A stretch of DNA of 34,992 nucleotides from an uncultured Lachnospiraceae bacterium (GCA_947628955.1 CANRBX010000029.1:1-34992), one strand, 5' to 3'; shown: positions 15,308 to 24,453, counted from the first letter of the stretch. Translations and numbers: made by a program. Notes: generated by a model from the letters alone, not told the origin.

Positions 15308-15772
15308 ATTGGATTAAATGCGTTGAGAAACCTGTATTAGGGTAACTCGCAGCGGATGATACCATTTAAAATTGGATTAAACACTGGAAGTTTTATTTAG
15401 GAAACCCTTATGTCGGGCGTTCTGGTGTTACCAGATATGTCAAAGAGAGTTTCCTGTAAAACTTCCGGTGAATGTACAGGAGATGCATGTGGAGGTGCCA
15501 TCTGCGGCGATGTTTTCACATCATAACGTCAGAGCTACCGGGCTCTCAGAGTAAAGCCATTCTTAACTATCCGGAAAGAAATGCAGAGGGATAATATTCA
15601 GTAACAAAAAATCTAAAAACATTAGGAAAACTACTTATTTCCAGTGCTAACATGCTTTAATACGTAAACATTCCTATGGAATATTCATCCAGAAATGGAA
15701 TGAAAATGGATATGCCGCAATATTCCGTTTCCCCTAAACTATAAATACGAATTATAGAGAGGGGGAAACTGC
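15308..15772. other. Non-coding stretch with repeats between the conjugation relic and the recombinase
   Basis: No convincing gene. ATTGGATTAAA occurs at 15308-15318 and again at 15371-15381. An imperfect long inverted repeat pairs about 15383-15403 (ACTGGAAGTTTTATTTAGGAA) with about 15450-15469, and a small hairpin CTGGT/ACCAG (15422-15434) sits in the loop. A 23-codon frame from ATG 15483 (MHVEVPSAAMFSHHN...) follows an AGGAG but is unrecognised. AT-rich DNA from 15590 leads to the recombinase start. The repeats could be recombination sites for that enzyme. Confidence 0.45.
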
Positions 15773-16399
15773 ATGGGAGGTTTACCATATGGCTATATCC
15801 GCGTGTCGAGCAAAGAGCAGAACCTGGACCGCCAGATCGTAGCTATGAGGGCGTTTGGCATTCCGGATGAGCGCGTCTACATGGACAGGCAGTCCGGCAA
15901 GGATTTTGACCGTCCAAGTTACAAGAAGCTGATCCGAAAAATGAGGCCTGGGGATATGCTTGTAGTAAAAAGCATTGACCGGCTTGGAAGGAACTATGAA
16001 GAGATACTCAGCCAATGGAGGATTCTCACAAAAGAGAAGCAAATTGCAGTTGTAGTCATGGATATGCCGCTGCTTGATACACGGCAGAACAGGGATTTGA
16101 CGGGAACACTTATCGCGGACATCGTGCTACAACTGCTTTCCTATGTAGCACAGGCAGAAAGGGAATTCATCCACCAGAGACAGGCAGAGGGGATAGCCGC
16201 AGCGAAGAGGCGCGGGGTCAAATTTGGCCGTAAGCCTATGGAACGCCCGCCGGAATTTGAAAAAATCCGCAACGAATGGGCGGCTGGACGCATATCCGCA
16301 AGGGGAGCAGCCTCCTTATTGGGAATCACACATAAGACGTTCGTTAAATGGGCCAGAAAGGATTGCTTTGGAGAAAATGGAGAAAAAAGTACAAATTAA
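15773..16399 (+). CDS. Small serine recombinase (resolvase/invertase family)
   Basis: A 208-residue enzyme of the Tn3 resolvase / DNA invertase type. The N-terminal catalytic domain shows YIRVSSKEQNLDRQ with the nucleophilic serine, DRQSGKDFDRP, and SIDRLGRNYEEI. A long helix (AQAEREFIHQRQAEGI) and a C-terminal helix-turn-helix (AAGRISARGAASLLGITHKTF) follow. Such short recombinases resolve cointegrates or invert segments at nearby sites; they do not integrate elements with long C-terminal domains. ATG 15773 follows GAGAGGGGGA. The flanks hold repeats at 15308-15469 and 16389-16561 that are candidate sites. It is not a normal member of the conjugation operon upstream, so it may belong to a separate transposon relic. 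Confidence 0.9.
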   Translation: MGGLPYGYIRVSSKEQNLDRQIVAMRAFGIPDERVYMDRQSGKDFDRPSYKKLIRKMRPGDMLVVKSIDRLGRNYEEILSQWRILTKEKQIAVVVMDMPLLDTRQNRDLTGTLIADIVLQLLSYVAQAEREFIHQRQAEGIAAAKRRGVKFGRKPMERPPEFEKIRNEWAAGRISARGAASLLGITHKTFVKWARKDCFGENGEKSTN

Positions 16400-16561
16400 T
16401 ACCCATCCATGAAAAACCGCAAGAATACATAGCCATCACTGCTTATAAATCTTTTTCATCTTATCACATCTAATTTTTTTATGCAATGGTAAATGGGGAT
16501 TAAATTGTACATTAATATCCACCTTTTGTGGGCCGGGTATTAACCTGTACTTTAGTATCCA
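16389..16561 (+). repeat. Three related ~20-bp direct repeats after the recombinase gene
   Basis: GTACAAATTAATACCCATCC (16389-16408, overlapping the recombinase stop), TAAATTGTACATTAATATCCA (16501-16521) and TAACCTGTACTTTAGTATCCA (16541-16561) share a TGTAC..TTA.TA(C/T)CCA core. The last two match at 16 of 21 positions and are exactly 40 bases apart. Possible readings are recombinase binding sites, the multiple terminal repeats of an IS21-type element whose body is gone, or an operator array upstream of the surface-protein gene. Confidence 0.5.
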
Positions 16562-16642
16562 GAATATCCAGTCCTACACAACCAGAAGGGTATCCGTAGT
16601 CAGAACGAATATAAAAATGAATGTGTATAGGAGGTTATCACT

Positions 16643-17746
16643 ATGAGTATCAATCGAAAAGGAATTTGTTCACTTGCAGTCCTGCTGGCATCTGCGCTGT
16701 ACGTATCCAGCGCTTCTGCGGCAATGCCCACATTTGAAAGCGTTGATGACGGACCGCTTACTGCAAAAGGCTTGTCCCAGATCTGCAGTGAGATTCTGGG
16801 CGCTGAGGAAGAGGCACTGCCCAATGCCAGTCAACAGCTCTCCGGGGCAGACGGACTGACTTACATCGCTGAGGCGTTTCATGTAGAACCTGCCGAAGAG
16901 GTGGACTCTGCAGAACCTATTGACTATGTAGATGCAATGAAGAAAGCTGGATATATCGACGACAGCTTCGATGCCAGTGAGGCGTTTACAAAGGACGATG
17001 CCCTGAATATTATCGGAACGATGATCGAGGATGTCACTGATAAGAGTGCCAGCGGCATTGAGACCGATAAGAGTTATGTCATCCGCAGCGAGGATGTTGA
17101 GCTGAAGGATGCGAAGATCGGCGGCGATCTGATCATCGGTCAGGGGGTTGGCGACGGCGAAGTCACGCTGGACAATGTTTCTGTTAAGGGGAGCCTGGTC
17201 GTTCTGGGCGGTGGTTCCAATTCTGTGGTCGTGCGCGGCAACTCCGAAGTTGGCAAGGTGATCGTCAGTAAGACGGAGGGTGAGCCTGTCCGTGTGAAGG
17301 TCGAGGGCGAGGCCGTTGTTGGGACAGTTTCCGTTGATGAAAACAGCAAGGTTATCGTCAATGGCGCGATTACCACGCTGGTTGCCGGGGAAAAGGCATC
17401 TGTTGAGCTGCAGAGCGCCCGTGTTGTCAATGTGGAAATCAACGGTGCGGATGCCGCTTTGAAGGTAGATGCAGGCTCGACTGTTACCTCTGCCACGATC
17501 AACGCCAGCGGCGTACAGCTTGCTGGCACAGGAAAAGTCGAGACTGCTGTTGTTACCGAAAACGCAAAAAGCGGTGTTGTTATCGATACAGCCGGTACGC
17601 AGGTGAGCGTTGCAGCTGGAGCTGGAGATGTTACTAATTCGAGCGGCACAGTGGTAGCGCCGAGCGGTGACACTAGCACGGCGCAGGGTGCACCGACGGG
17701 AACCGGCAGCACAACTACGTCCAGCGGCAGCGGAAGAAACGGATGA
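16643..17746 (+). CDS. Secreted beta-rich surface protein with low-complexity C-terminus
   Basis: A 367-residue protein with a clear signal peptide (INRKGICSLAVLLASALYVSSASA, cleavage near residue 26). Residues 40-135 have helical stretches loosely like S-layer-homology repeats (GADGLTYIAEAF, FTKDDALNIIGTMI). Residues 140-320 are short alternating hydrophobic strands (GGDLIIGQG, GSLVVLGGG, GKVIVS, GTVSVDE, TVTSATIN), as in a right-handed beta-helix or bactofilin-like repeat fold. The last 40 residues are Ser/Thr/Gly rich, like a wall spacer, without an LPXTG motif. ATG 16643 follows AGGAGG by eight bases. It precedes the surface-glycan genes and could be a structural component or a glycosylation target; its function is unknown. 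Confidence 0.75.
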   Translation: MSINRKGICSLAVLLASALYVSSASAAMPTFESVDDGPLTAKGLSQICSEILGAEEEALPNASQQLSGADGLTYIAEAFHVEPAEEVDSAEPIDYVDAMKKAGYIDDSFDASEAFTKDDALNIIGTMIEDVTDKSASGIETDKSYVIRSEDVELKDAKIGGDLIIGQGVGDGEVTLDNVSVKGSLVVLGGGSNSVVVRGNSEVGKVIVSKTEGEPVRVKVEGEAVVGTVSVDENSKVIVNGAITTLVAGEKASVELQSARVVNVEINGADAALKVDAGSTVTSATINASGVQLAGTGKVETAVVTENAKSGVVIDTAGTQVSVAAGAGDVTNSSGTVVAPSGDTSTAQGAPTGTGSTTTSSGSGRNG

Positions 17747-17785
17747 TCGCGTGTTGCTGAACCCAATTTGTAACCTTTAATATGG

Positions 17786-17822
17786 AAGAACGTCATTTGA
17801 AATTCCTTAAAATGACGTTCTT
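17786..17822 (+). terminator. 13-bp stem after the surface-protein gene
   Basis: AAGAACGTCATTT (17786-17798) pairs perfectly with AAATGACGTTCTT (17810-17822) over an 11-base loop, 40 bases after the stop. The stem ends in TT but lacks a long T-run. It very likely ends the upstream transcript and separates it from the glycan genes. Confidence 0.6.
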
Positions 17823-17857
17823 CTCATGAAGCGAATATGTAATGTGGGTCGGATAAA

Positions 17858-20644
17858 ATGCAGCGTATGAGAAACCATGCGGGGAGCCGGCGCGAGGCCG
17901 TGTACGCATACGCAATCACTTTCATGTGTGTGTTGTTCACATTCTGGCTGACGGGGATCTATCCATTTGGCTCGTACACCTTGCTCAAAATGGACATGCT
18001 TCACGCATATGCGCCGGACTTTCTGGAAATACGCCGTGCGCTGGCGGAAGACGGATGGGCGCTGTACTCCTGGGGCGGGATGCTAGGCAGAAATCTGTTG
18101 AACTGTGCCATGACGATTATGTCCAGTCCGTTCAATTTGCTGACGGCGCTCTTTCCCGATTGGTATCAGGCTGATTTTTTCTCGATCCTGACGCTTCTGA
18201 AAATTCCGTGCGCGGCGGCAGGTTTTTGCGTATATGCAAAAAAGCGTTTGCACTGCGGGGGCACCGGCGTTGTTTGTCTTTCTGTTTCCTATGCGCTGTG
18301 TTCCTATGTAACGGTATTCCATTTCAATATCATGTGGTTGGATACCGTGATTGTCCTCCCTCTTGTCTTTCTCGGTATTGACAGATTGTTGGATGAGGAC
18401 GATGCCCGGCTCTATTTGGCGGCGTTGGCCTACGCTATTTTTACGAGCTACGGGACAGCGTTTCAGCTGTGTTTTTTCTGCGGACTGTATCTGCTGTGCG
18501 GGTGCGTTTTGCGCAGGAGGTACTGTGTGCGCTTTTTCCTGCGGTTTGCTGCGTCCTCGCTGCTGGCAGCGGGCCTCTGTGCGGTCACGCTGTTCGTGGT
18601 AGCGGACAGTTTTGATAACACGCAGTATTTCCACGAGAAGATGCCGGAGCTTGCGCTGAATTTTTCTCCGCTCCGATTCTTCGCGGCGCATTTTTTTGGA
18701 AGCTTTCCTTCCGTCAGATTTTACAGCGACAGTGCGCCGAATGTTTACTGCGGTGTTTTGGCGCTTGTGCTGACGCTGTTGTTTTTGGGTTCCAGGCAAA
18801 TTTCATTTCGGGAAAAACTAGCATGGTTCGTGTTCACCGGGGCAGCTGCGCTTTGCTTCCTTATCAGCACGGCGACATATGTCCTGCACGGACTGCATTT
18901 TCCCGTGATGTTCCCGCATCGGTACTCCTATGTGTATTCTTTTGCGCTGCTGGCCGCTGCGGCGCGGGCTTACAGTGACAGACAGCGTATTTCACGGAAA
19001 ACGGCGTTTCTGCTGGCGGCGGGACTTTGCCTGCTGGTCATTTCCCTGTTTCTGCTTATGCCCCAGCACGATGCGGCCAGTGTCTCTCTCTGCGAAAAAT
19101 TGTTTCCGGGCGGTGAAAACGCAGTCGGGCCGCCGGTGCCGGGCCGGGTTTCTCTTGCCTCGCTGGAGCGGAATATCGTGCTGATCTGTGTCTATACAGC
19201 GCTGCTTTGGGCGGGAGGAGCCGTGACAAAGCCTCCGGCGAGCAAAGTCATGGGCGGATTGCTGTTGATATGTGTGTGCGCGGAGGCGGTGTCCGGAGGC
19301 GCAAATGGCATTGGCTATCTTCGTGAAGTCGAGCGGTCATGGTTTAATCAGGAATTGTATGATGATATGCATGCCGTTACCGCACGTCTGAATGAAGAGC
19401 CGGAGCTGTACAGGGCGGAGTTTTATCGGAACCGCTCACAGAGCGATGGCCGCGTGTACGGTTACAACGGTTTTTCCGGCCTCAACGCAACGAGCGGCGG
19501 ATACTCTGACGGCCTGGAGAGATTGTTGCAGTGCCTGGGCATGAGTTCCAGTTTTAATAATCTGGTCTGGCAGGATCCTTCACCTGTGGTGTCGAGCCTG
19601 TTTGCACAGAAATATCTTCTGGATGCGGGAACAATCGCCAGCGGGAGCACGACGGCCTTTTGTTATCGGGAAAGTATTGGCGGCATTGATGTATATGAAA
19701 ATCCTCATGTTCTGCCAGTTGGTTTTGCGGTCCCGTCGGACATCGGCACGTGGATGCCGGACGAGAATGCCGATCCGTTTGATATGCAAAATGCGCTGTT
19801 CGGCAGCATGTCGGGACAGCCGGATGTGTGGGACGGTGTGGAGCCGATTCTGATTCAGGCGGAGAACCTGGATCTTTCATATGGGGAGAAAACTGGCGAA
19901 TACATCTTTGAACTGCCGGATTATCTCTCCTATGAGGATCTTGTTTCCGGCATCCTCCCGCGGGCGGTGATTCGTTATGCGCCCGATGAGGACGGGTTTC
20001 TGTCGTTTTGTGTTCGCGGCGTGAGTGTCTCAAGAGCGGTGGCGCGTATCAACGGAAAGACAGTCTCTTCGCTTTCCGTCCCTTGGGGGAACACTAGCCT
20101 GAACGCGGGTTTTGTGGAGGCTGGCGATGCGGTGGAGATCGTGCTGGATCTTGATTCCATACCTGACGGCGAGGAGCGCGAAATGGTGAGGCAGGGTGTG
20201 CTTACCGTCTATGCTGCCCGGCTGGATATGGATTTGTATGAACAGGGAGTCGCGCGGTTGCGCAAACAAGATTTTGAGGTCGGGAAATACGACCGCACAC
20301 ATATTGAGGGAACGATCACATGCGATGAAGAGTGTCTGCTGTGGACATCCATTCCATATGATCACAACTGGCATGTCGTCGTGGACGGGGAAGCGGTTCA
20401 GATGGATCGCTGGGGCGATGCGCTGATGTCTGTAACACTGTCTCCAGGAGATCACAGCATTGAGTTTGAGTACAGGATGGACAATCTGCCCATAGCCGCC
20501 TGCGTTAGCGCCGTGAGCGCTATATTTGCGATGATGCTATATTGGCGGGAAGCAAAAAGACACGGTATTGGCAGTGGAAAATGTGACAAAAAACAGGCAG
20601 CCCGTGGGAAAGGGCACATTTGGAGGGGTACATATGAGCTTTGA
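17858..20644 (+). CDS. YfhO-family membrane protein (GT-C-like)
   Basis: A 928-residue polytopic membrane protein. Its start matches YfhO proteins: a first membrane helix, then YPFGSYTLLKMDMLHAYAPDF, the conserved loop with acidic residues after helix 1, and WGGMLGRNLLNCAMTIMSSPFN. About a dozen hydrophobic segments fill the first 500 residues; the last 400 form an extracytoplasmic beta-rich domain, followed by one C-terminal helix (AACVSAVSAIFAMMLYW). YfhO proteins act in glycosylation of wall polymers such as lipoteichoic acid using lipid-linked sugars. Its end overlaps the family 2 glycosyltransferase by 11 bases, so it opens the glycan operon. The ATG at 17858 has no strong ribosome binding site. 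Confidence 0.85.
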   Translation: MQRMRNHAGSRREAVYAYAITFMCVLFTFWLTGIYPFGSYTLLKMDMLHAYAPDFLEIRRALAEDGWALYSWGGMLGRNLLNCAMTIMSSPFNLLTALFPDWYQADFFSILTLLKIPCAAAGFCVYAKKRLHCGGTGVVCLSVSYALCSYVTVFHFNIMWLDTVIVLPLVFLGIDRLLDEDDARLYLAALAYAIFTSYGTAFQLCFFCGLYLLCGCVLRRRYCVRFFLRFAASSLLAAGLCAVTLFVVADSFDNTQYFHEKMPELALNFSPLRFFAAHFFGSFPSVRFYSDSAPNVYCGVLALVLTLLFLGSRQISFREKLAWFVFTGAAALCFLISTATYVLHGLHFPVMFPHRYSYVYSFALLAAAARAYSDRQRISRKTAFLLAAGLCLLVISLFLLMPQHDAASVSLCEKLFPGGENAVGPPVPGRVSLASLERNIVLICVYTALLWAGGAVTKPPASKVMGGLLLICVCAEAVSGGANGIGYLREVERSWFNQELYDDMHAVTARLNEEPELYRAEFYRNRSQSDGRVYGYNGFSGLNATSGGYSDGLERLLQCLGMSSSFNNLVWQDPSPVVSSLFAQKYLLDAGTIASGSTTAFCYRESIGGIDVYENPHVLPVGFAVPSDIGTWMPDENADPFDMQNALFGSMSGQPDVWDGVEPILIQAENLDLSYGEKTGEYIFELPDYLSYEDLVSGILPRAVIRYAPDEDGFLSFCVRGVSVSRAVARINGKTVSSLSVPWGNTSLNAGFVEAGDAVEIVLDLDSIPDGEEREMVRQGVLTVYAARLDMDLYEQGVARLRKQDFEVGKYDRTHIEGTITCDEECLLWTSIPYDHNWHVVVDGEAVQMDRWGDALMSVTLSPGDHSIEFEYRMDNLPIAACVSAVSAIFAMMLYWREAKRHGIGSGKCDKKQAARGKGHIWRGTYEL

Positions 20645-21395
20645 ATCTGCCACGATCTTAATGGCGGCGATCAACGAAACATTCTCGTTGATCGAAACCG
20701 TAAAGATAATTCTTGATACATGTCGGCCGGAGGATATTGGCGAATTTATCGTGGTGGTATGCGAACGAAGTACGCCGGAATGCATCAGGGCTACGGAAGA
20801 AGCGAAGAAACTGGCCCAAAAAGCCGGACATCCGTTGACCATTCTGTGGCAAAAACGCCCTTTTGCGGGAGGTGCATACCGGGACGGAATTGATGCGGCG
20901 GCATGCAGCCATATCGTGCTGATGTCCTCCGATCTGGAAACAGACCCGCACAGCGTCAGCTGTCTCATCGAAATGGCAAAGCAATATCCCGACGATATGA
21001 CGACGGCTTCCCGCTGGCTGGAAAAAGCAGCTTTCAAGGGGTATAACCCGGTAAAACTGGTACTGAATAAGGTATTCCAGGGGATGTTCTCCCTGTTCTA
21101 CGGCAGCTCCACTACGGATATCACCTATGGGTTTCGTATCGTGCCCACGGCGCTGTATCAGTCCATCCGATGGGAAGAGGAGAAACATCCATTCTTTCTG
21201 GAGAGCGCGGTAAAGCCGATCCGTCTGGGCGTCACAGTCCATGAAATCCCGACGAGGTGGGTGGCCCGTCAGGAGGGCGAGTCCCAGAATTCATTTTTTG
21301 CCACGTTTAAATATCTGCGTCCGGCCGTCAGAACCCGGTTTATGCGCAGAGAAAGCATCCTGAAGCAAAAGAAAAAGGAGAATGTTACACCATGA
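20634..21395 (+). CDS. Family 2 glycosyltransferase
   Basis: A 253-residue GT-A-type glycosyltransferase. The N-terminal strand SATILMAAINE, the donor-site region around VLMSSDLETDP (in place of the usual DxD), and the acceptor side with TASRWLEK and a hydrophobic pair of helices near YNPVKLVLNKVFQGMFSLFYG fit family 2 enzymes that load a sugar onto a lipid carrier. ATG 20634 has GGAGGGG six bases upstream, and overlaps the YfhO end by 11 bases; its own stop overlaps the next gene as ATGA. Together with GtrA and GT-C proteins downstream, it is a candidate for making an undecaprenyl-phosphate sugar donor. The sugar is not predictable from sequence. Confidence 0.82.
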   Translation: MSFESATILMAAINETFSLIETVKIILDTCRPEDIGEFIVVVCERSTPECIRATEEAKKLAQKAGHPLTILWQKRPFAGGAYRDGIDAAACSHIVLMSSDLETDPHSVSCLIEMAKQYPDDMTTASRWLEKAAFKGYNPVKLVLNKVFQGMFSLFYGSSTTDITYGFRIVPTALYQSIRWEEEKHPFFLESAVKPIRLGVTVHEIPTRWVARQEGESQNSFFATFKYLRPAVRTRFMRRESILKQKKKENVTP

Positions 21396-22363
21396 AAACA
21401 GACGGAAAAATCTATGTGGCCGGACACGGCGGGATGGTGGGTTCCGCTATTGTGCGGAAACTGAAAGAAAAAGGGTACACTAATATTGTGGGCAGGCGCT
21501 CATCGGAACTGGATTTGACCCGGCAGGCAGATACCGAGGCATTTTTCGCGGAAGAAAAGCCGGATTATGTGTTCATGTGCGCGGCAAAGGTAGGCGGGAT
21601 CTATGCAAACAATACGTATCCAGCCGATTTTATTATCCGCAATCTTCAAATGGAGAGCAATGTGATCCATGCGGCTTTCAGGAACAACGTGAAAAAGCTG
21701 ATGTTTATGGCAAGCGACTGTATCTATCCGAGAGAGGCGCCTATGCCCCTGAAAGAAGAATATCTGTTAACGGGCCCGCTTGAACCCACCAACCGGCCGT
21801 ATGCTATGGCGAAACTGGCGGGTATTGAACTATGTGAGGCATATAACCGTCAGTACGGAACCAACTACATCTCCTGCCTGCCTGCTAATCTGTACGGACC
21901 AGGCGACAATTATGATCTGGAAAACGGCCATGTGATGCCTTCGCTTCTTCGCAAGTTTGTGGAGGCGGTGGAGAATGATTCTCCTGCCGTCACCGTGTGG
22001 GGCACGGGAACAGCTTACAGAGAGTTCCTCCATACGGACGATATGGCGGATGCCTGTGTATTTCTGATGGAGCATTACGATGCGAATACACTGGAAAAAG
22101 AGGATCCGTACGCGCGGGAGACTGTGAACGTGGGTTTTGGAAAAGATATCACCATCAAGGAACTGGTGGGGATTCTCGCAGAGATAACTGGCTTCCGCGG
22201 CGAAATCGTGTGGGACATCACCAAGCCGGATGGAACACCTCGCAAGATTGCGGACAGTTCCAAACTGTTCAATATGGGGTGGCGGCCCCAAATCGCTTTG
22301 AAGGATGGTATTCGACAGACCTATCTGGACTATCTGGAAAACCGGCACAAATACAGATCCTGA
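21392..22363 (+). CDS. GDP-L-fucose-synthase-like NAD(P)-dependent epimerase/reductase
   Basis: A 323-residue short-chain dehydrogenase of the GDP-fucose synthase (Fcl/WcaG) type. It has the GHGGMVG nucleotide loop (11-17) and the catalytic Ser108, Tyr137 and Lys141 (YAMAK). The two residues specific for 3,5-epimerisation, Cys110 in SDCIYP and His180 in NGHVMP, are also present, so it looks bifunctional. GPLEPTN and ANLYGPGDNY are family hallmarks. The gene directly precedes heptose genes and has no separate GDP-mannose supply genes nearby, so the substrate may be GDP-4-keto-6-deoxy-heptose rather than the mannose derivative; that is inference. It starts inside the previous stop (ATGA). Confidence 0.87.
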   Translation: MKTDGKIYVAGHGGMVGSAIVRKLKEKGYTNIVGRRSSELDLTRQADTEAFFAEEKPDYVFMCAAKVGGIYANNTYPADFIIRNLQMESNVIHAAFRNNVKKLMFMASDCIYPREAPMPLKEEYLLTGPLEPTNRPYAMAKLAGIELCEAYNRQYGTNYISCLPANLYGPGDNYDLENGHVMPSLLRKFVEAVENDSPAVTVWGTGTAYREFLHTDDMADACVFLMEHYDANTLEKEDPYARETVNVGFGKDITIKELVGILAEITGFRGEIVWDITKPDGTPRKIADSSKLFNMGWRPQIALKDGIRQTYLDYLENRHKYRS

Positions 22364-22417
22364 TAATATGCATATGCTGCCGGTGCAAAGAGATTTTGTT
22401 ATTAAGGCGGATAAAAG

Positions 22418-23443
22418 ATGATCTATACAAAGACACCGTTCCGAATGTCCTTCCTGGGCGGAGGAACAGATTATGAACCATTTTTCAGCAGACATGGAGG
22501 AAGCGTCATATCTACAACCTTCAATAAGTTTTGCTATGTGAGCGTCCGGCATTTGCCTCGTTTTTTCGAGTATCGGAATCAGCTGACGTATTCCCGTATA
22601 GAGAAAACAAGGACCGTTGAGGAGCTGGAGCATCCCATGGTGCGGAACGCTATGAAAATGCTGGATATGGATGAGCTGAGCATAAATTATGACGCCGATC
22701 TTCCTGCCCGGAGCGGATTGGGCAGCAGCAGCAGCTTCGCGGTAGGGCTGCTTCAGGCGTTTCATGCGCTGAAAGGGCATTTCGTCAGCAAGAAGGAACT
22801 GGCTCTGGAGGCGATCTCTCTGGAGAGGGAGATGTGCGCCGAGAGCGGCGGCTGGCAGGATCAGATTGCGGTTACTTACGGCGGTTTGAACCGCATCAAT
22901 TTCTTTCCGGGCGGCTTTGAGGTAAAGCCGATCATTATTGAGCCAGAGCGGAAAGAGACCCTGAATCGAAATCTGTTGCTTTTCTTTACCGGCTTTTCCA
23001 GAGTGTCCAGCGTGATTGCGAGGGAACAGGTGAGCGCGACACGGAGCAAAACAGAGGAACTGAAGGAGATGCTCCGTCTGGTGGATGCAGGGGAGGCAAT
23101 TTTGTCGGATCGACATGGAGAGCTGGATGATTTTGGACGTCTTCTGGATGAAGCCTGGCAGATAAAGCGTGGGATAACCGGCAAGGTAAGTACGGACATG
23201 CTGGACGGGATCTATCAGACTGCCCTGCAGAATGGCGCTCTTGGCGGGAAGCTGCTGGGAGCCGGAGGCGGGGGATTCTTTCTCTTTTACGTTCCCGAAG
23301 CGTACCAGGAAGATGTAAGGGCTGCGCTGGAGGGCCTGCTCTACGTCCCGTACAGATTTGAAGATACAGGATCGGAGATTCTTTACTACCGTCCGGAGGA
23401 GTACGATATCGAACACAGAGCGAAGGAGACAATACATATATGA
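22418..23443 (+). CDS. hddA: D-glycero-alpha-D-manno-heptose 7-phosphate kinase (HddA-like)
   Basis: A 341-residue GHMP-superfamily kinase. N-terminal TKTPFRMSFLGGGTDY is typical of HddA; the ATP-binding GHMP motif LPARSGLGSSSS is at residues 96-106 and the C-terminal glycine motif GGKLLGAGGGGF at 276-287. HddA phosphorylates heptose 7-phosphate at C1 to the alpha 1,7-bisphosphate, the branch point to GDP- rather than ADP-heptose. ATG 22418 follows AAGGCGG. It overlaps the next gene by ATGA. The presence of GmhA, GmhB and HddC homologues downstream completes the pathway, supporting this over fucokinase or other GHMP kinases. Confidence 0.88.
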   Translation: MIYTKTPFRMSFLGGGTDYEPFFSRHGGSVISTTFNKFCYVSVRHLPRFFEYRNQLTYSRIEKTRTVEELEHPMVRNAMKMLDMDELSINYDADLPARSGLGSSSSFAVGLLQAFHALKGHFVSKKELALEAISLEREMCAESGGWQDQIAVTYGGLNRINFFPGGFEVKPIIIEPERKETLNRNLLLFFTGFSRVSSVIAREQVSATRSKTEELKEMLRLVDAGEAILSDRHGELDDFGRLLDEAWQIKRGITGKVSTDMLDGIYQTALQNGALGGKLLGAGGGGFFLFYVPEAYQEDVRAALEGLLYVPYRFEDTGSEILYYRPEEYDIEHRAKETIHI

Positions 23444-24453
23444 GCAAAAGAGCTTTGATCACGGGTATGACCGGCATGGTGGGATCACACCTTGCGGACT
23501 ACATACTGGAGCATACGGACTGGGATGTCTATGGGATGCAGCGCTGGCGCAGCCCGCTGGACAATATCATGCATCTGATGGATCGCATCAACACCCATGA
23601 CCGGGTATTTGTGGAGTATGGCGATCTGAACGATATGGCCAGTCTGATGACGGTGCTGAACAAGGTGAAGCCGGACTATATTTTCCACTTGGCGGCCCAG
23701 AGCTATCCCCAGACCAGCTTCACCGCGCCCATCGACACGTTGGGAACCAATATCCTTGGCACCTGCCGTCTGCTGGAGTCTGTAAGGCAGTGCGGTCTGG
23801 ATCCGGTGATTCATGTATGCGCCTCCAGCGAGGTGTTTGGACGGGTCACGGCAGATAAGCTGCCCATTGACGAAGAGTGCTGCTTTCAGCCAGCGTCGCC
23901 CTATGCCATCTCGAAGGTGGGGACTGACCTTGTGGGTAGATTCTATGCAGAGGCATACGGCTTAAAGGTTATGACGACCCGCATGTTCACACACACAGGG
24001 CCGCGCCGCGGCGATGTGTTCCATGAGAGCACCTTTGCCAAGCAGGTGGCAATGATCGAGGCGGGACTGCAGGAGCCGGTCATTAAAGTCGGCAACCTGG
24101 ATTCCCTGCGGACTTATGCGGATGTGCGCGATGCGGTGCGGGCGTATTTCATGCTGGTGACGGTAGATCCCATCCCCGGCGAATACTATAACATCGGCGG
24201 CAGCTACACCTGCAAAGTGGGCGACACACTTCAGTTTTTTATTGACCACTCGCACATGAAGGGACAGATCCGGGTGGAGGTGGATCCGGCGCGGCTGCGG
24301 CCCATCGACGCAGACCTGCAGGTGCCGGATTGCAGCAAGTTCAAAAAACATAGCGGCTGGCAGCCGGAAATCCCCTATGAGAAGACGATGCTGGATCTTC
24401 TGAACTACTGGCGGGACAAGGTGAAAAGGACTGGAGCATACATAGACAGGTGA
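23440..24453 (+). CDS. GDP-mannose/GDP-heptose 4,6-dehydratase-like protein
   Basis: A 337-residue extended short-chain dehydrogenase of the GMD type. NAD-binding GMTGMVG is at 9-15; the catalytic set is Ser129-Ser130-Glu131 (CASSEVFG) with Tyr155 and Lys159 (YAISK). YGMQRWRSPLDNI after the second strand and TRMFTHTGPRR are like GDP-mannose 4,6-dehydratase and its heptose-specific relatives. The reaction would be the conversion of a GDP-sugar to the 4-keto-6-deoxy sugar. Because it lies between hddA and gmhA, GDP-D-glycero-D-manno-heptose is the likely substrate (DmhA-like role). ATG 23440 overlaps the hddA stop. Confidence 0.85.
   Translation: MSKRALITGMTGMVGSHLADYILEHTDWDVYGMQRWRSPLDNIMHLMDRINTHDRVFVEYGDLNDMASLMTVLNKVKPDYIFHLAAQSYPQTSFTAPIDTLGTNILGTCRLLESVRQCGLDPVIHVCASSEVFGRVTADKLPIDEECCFQPASPYAISKVGTDLVGRFYAEAYGLKVMTTRMFTHTGPRRGDVFHESTFAKQVAMIEAGLQEPVIKVGNLDSLRTYADVRDAVRAYFMLVTVDPIPGEYYNIGGSYTCKVGDTLQFFIDHSHMKGQIRVEVDPARLRPIDADLQVPDCSKFKKHSGWQPEIPYEKTMLDLLNYWRDKVKRTGAYIDR

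Noticed and set aside
16389-16561. CRISPR array
   Set aside because: Repeats are degenerate, only three in number with unequal spacing, and no cas genes are nearby.
17140-17796. 218-codon minus-strand Thr/Ser/Pro-rich frame
   Set aside because: It is the low-complexity shadow of the secreted beta-repeat protein on the plus strand.
18083-18799. 238-codon minus-strand frame inside the YfhO gene
   Set aside because: Basic, glutamine-rich composition without domains; the plus-strand YfhO membrane protein explains the DNA.
21830-23437. 535-codon open frame on the minus strand
   Set aside because: It lies antisense to the epimerase and hddA genes, which have clear catalytic motifs; its translation shows no recognisable domain and it reflects codon bias of the real genes.
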